Below, piece after piece: positions 11,883-12,876 of a stretch of 12,876 nucleotides of DNA. Every line of letters begins with the position of its first letter. Position 1 is the stretch's first letter. Under the pieces are notes generated by a model. That model worked only from the letters and a program-made list of their open reading frames with translations. It was not told the DNA's origin and ran no database searches. Origin of the DNA: Planctomycetales bacterium. GTDB lineage: Bacteria; Planctomycetota; Phycisphaerae; SM23-33. The stretch covers positions 1 to 12,876 of the forward strand of contig DAOWOP010000067.1 in assembly GCA_030642005.1 (NCBI GenBank), given 5' to 3'. The translations under genes were made by a program, and so were the position numbers.

Positions 11883-12876
11883 ATGGAAAACGGACAACTC
11901 AACTGGATTGCAAATTTTATCTGGGGCATCGCCGATGATGTGCTCCGCGACATCTACGTTCGCGGCAAGTACCGAGACGTGATCCTCCCCATGACCGTCA
12001 TCCGTCGACTCGACGCCGTGCTCGAGCCGACAAAACAGGCCGTCTTGAAGATGAAGGAGCAACTCGACAAGGCCAGCATTGCCAACCAGCCCGCGGCGCT
12101 CTGCCAGGCATCCGGCGAGGCGTTCTACAACACATCGCCGTTCACACTCCGCGACCTAAAGGCCCGTGCCAAGCAGCAGCAGCTCAAGGTTGACTTCGAG
12201 GCGTACTTGGACGGCTTCTCGCCAAACGTCCAGGTGATTCTCGATAAGTTCAAGTTCCGCAACCAGATACCTACGCTCGTCGAGGCTGACATCCTCGGCA
12301 GCCTGATCGAGAAGTTCCTCAACCCGAAGATTAACCTCAGCCCCAACCCCGTCTACGATTCAGACGGCAACGAGAAACTGCCCGCACTCGACAACCACGC
12401 CATGGGCACGATTTTCGAGGAACTCATCCGTCGTTTCAACGAGGAGAACAACGAGGAGGCCGGTGAGCACTTTACGCCACGCGATGTCGTGAAACTCATG
12501 GCCAACCTGATCTTCATGCCAGTGGCCGATCAGATCAAATCCGGCACCTATCTCGTCTACGACGGTGCATGCGGCACCGGCGGCATGCTAACCGTCGCCG
12601 AAGATACGCTAGACCGCTTGGCCACCGAGCACGGCAAGGACGTCTCCATCCACCTGTTCGGCCAGGAGTGCCAGCCTGAAACCTACGCCATTACCAAGGC
12701 CGACCTGCTGCTTAAGGGTGAAGGCGATGAAGCGGAAAACATTAAGTACGGTTCGACGCTATCTAACGACGCCTTTCCCTCCCGCGAGTTTGCCTTCATG
12801 CTCTCCAATCCTCCCTACGGCCAGAGTTGGAAGACCGATCTGGAACGCCTGGTCGGCCAGAAGGACATGACCGACC
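11883..12876 (+). CDS. hsdM: Type I restriction-modification DNA methyltransferase subunit M (partial, runs off right edge)
   Basis: 331 residues are visible from ATG 11883 with no stop in the window; a complete HsdM is usually about 500 residues. The N-terminal part (WIANFIWGIADDVLRDIYV, then YRDVILPMTVIRRLDAVLEP) is the HsdM_N helical domain. The methyltransferase domain follows with GEHFTPRDVVKLM (about 194-206), motif I DGACGTGGM (227-235, SAM binding) and motif IV NPPYG (309-313, catalytic, N6-adenine type). The enzyme methylates host adenines as part of an HsdMS or HsdRMS complex. AAGGAG at 11865-11870 is 12 bases upstream, overlapping the end of the HTH gene. HsdS and HsdR are expected to the right but lie outside the window. 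Confidence 0.93.
   Translation, partial: MENGQLNWIANFIWGIADDVLRDIYVRGKYRDVILPMTVIRRLDAVLEPTKQAVLKMKEQLDKASIANQPAALCQASGEAFYNTSPFTLRDLKARAKQQQLKVDFEAYLDGFSPNVQVILDKFKFRNQIPTLVEADILGSLIEKFLNPKINLSPNPVYDSDGNEKLPALDNHAMGTIFEELIRRFNEENNEEAGEHFTPRDVVKLMANLIFMPVADQIKSGTYLVYDGACGTGGMLTVAEDTLDRLATEHGKDVSIHLFGQECQPETYAITKADLLLKGEGDEAENIKYGSTLSNDAFPSREFAFMLSNPPYGQSWKTDLERLVGQKDMTD

Overview
The window is about 60% GC by eye and holds two blocks. Positions 1-10820 are one dense, all-plus-strand phage morphogenesis operon. Nearly every start overlaps the preceding stop (ATGA, TGATG, TAATG or GTGA junctions), which points to co-transcription and translational coupling. The gene order is that of a tailed phage head-to-tail module: C-terminal part of a major capsid protein, a DUF2190-type capsid protein, head completion/connector candidates, a HK97 gp10-like neck protein, a tail tube protein, tail assembly chaperones, a tape measure protein, and four tail-tip or adhesin-type genes. 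No sheath gene lies next to the tail tube gene, so a non-contractile (siphovirus-type) tail is inferred. The capsid, small head proteins and post-tape-measure proteins resemble families I know from prophages of planctomycete-like genomes. Host assignment to that group is an inference and is only moderately secure.

The most notable cargo is at 5105-5960, between the tail chaperones and the tape measure gene, a junction that is usually tight in siphoviruses. It holds a tiny predicted lipoprotein (41 aa) and, overlapping its end in another frame, a protein of the phage Mu Mom type. Mom enzymes modify adenines in phage DNA and so protect it from host restriction. Just upstream, the second chaperone frame (-1 relative to the first) is open through the whole end of the first chaperone gene and encodes family-like sequence there without any start codon. 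That suggests a programmed -1 frameshift, as in lambda G/GT.

Positions 10857-12876 look different. A minus-strand gene with a DUF6398-like region and a helix-turn-helix converges on the phage operon. It is divergent from a small excisionase/MerR-type HTH gene with a convincing sigma70-type promoter (TTGACA-18-TATTAT) and a small inverted repeat over the -35 box. Nine bases further on starts a type I restriction-modification methyltransferase subunit (HsdM) that runs off the right edge. This block is either host defence DNA flanking a prophage or an accessory module carried by it. The window does not show an attachment site or phage terminus that would decide.

No tRNA, rRNA, CRISPR array, insertion sequence, integrase or lysis gene was seen. 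There is no gene-free stretch over 300 bases. The longest is 11439-11672, which carries the divergent regulatory region.
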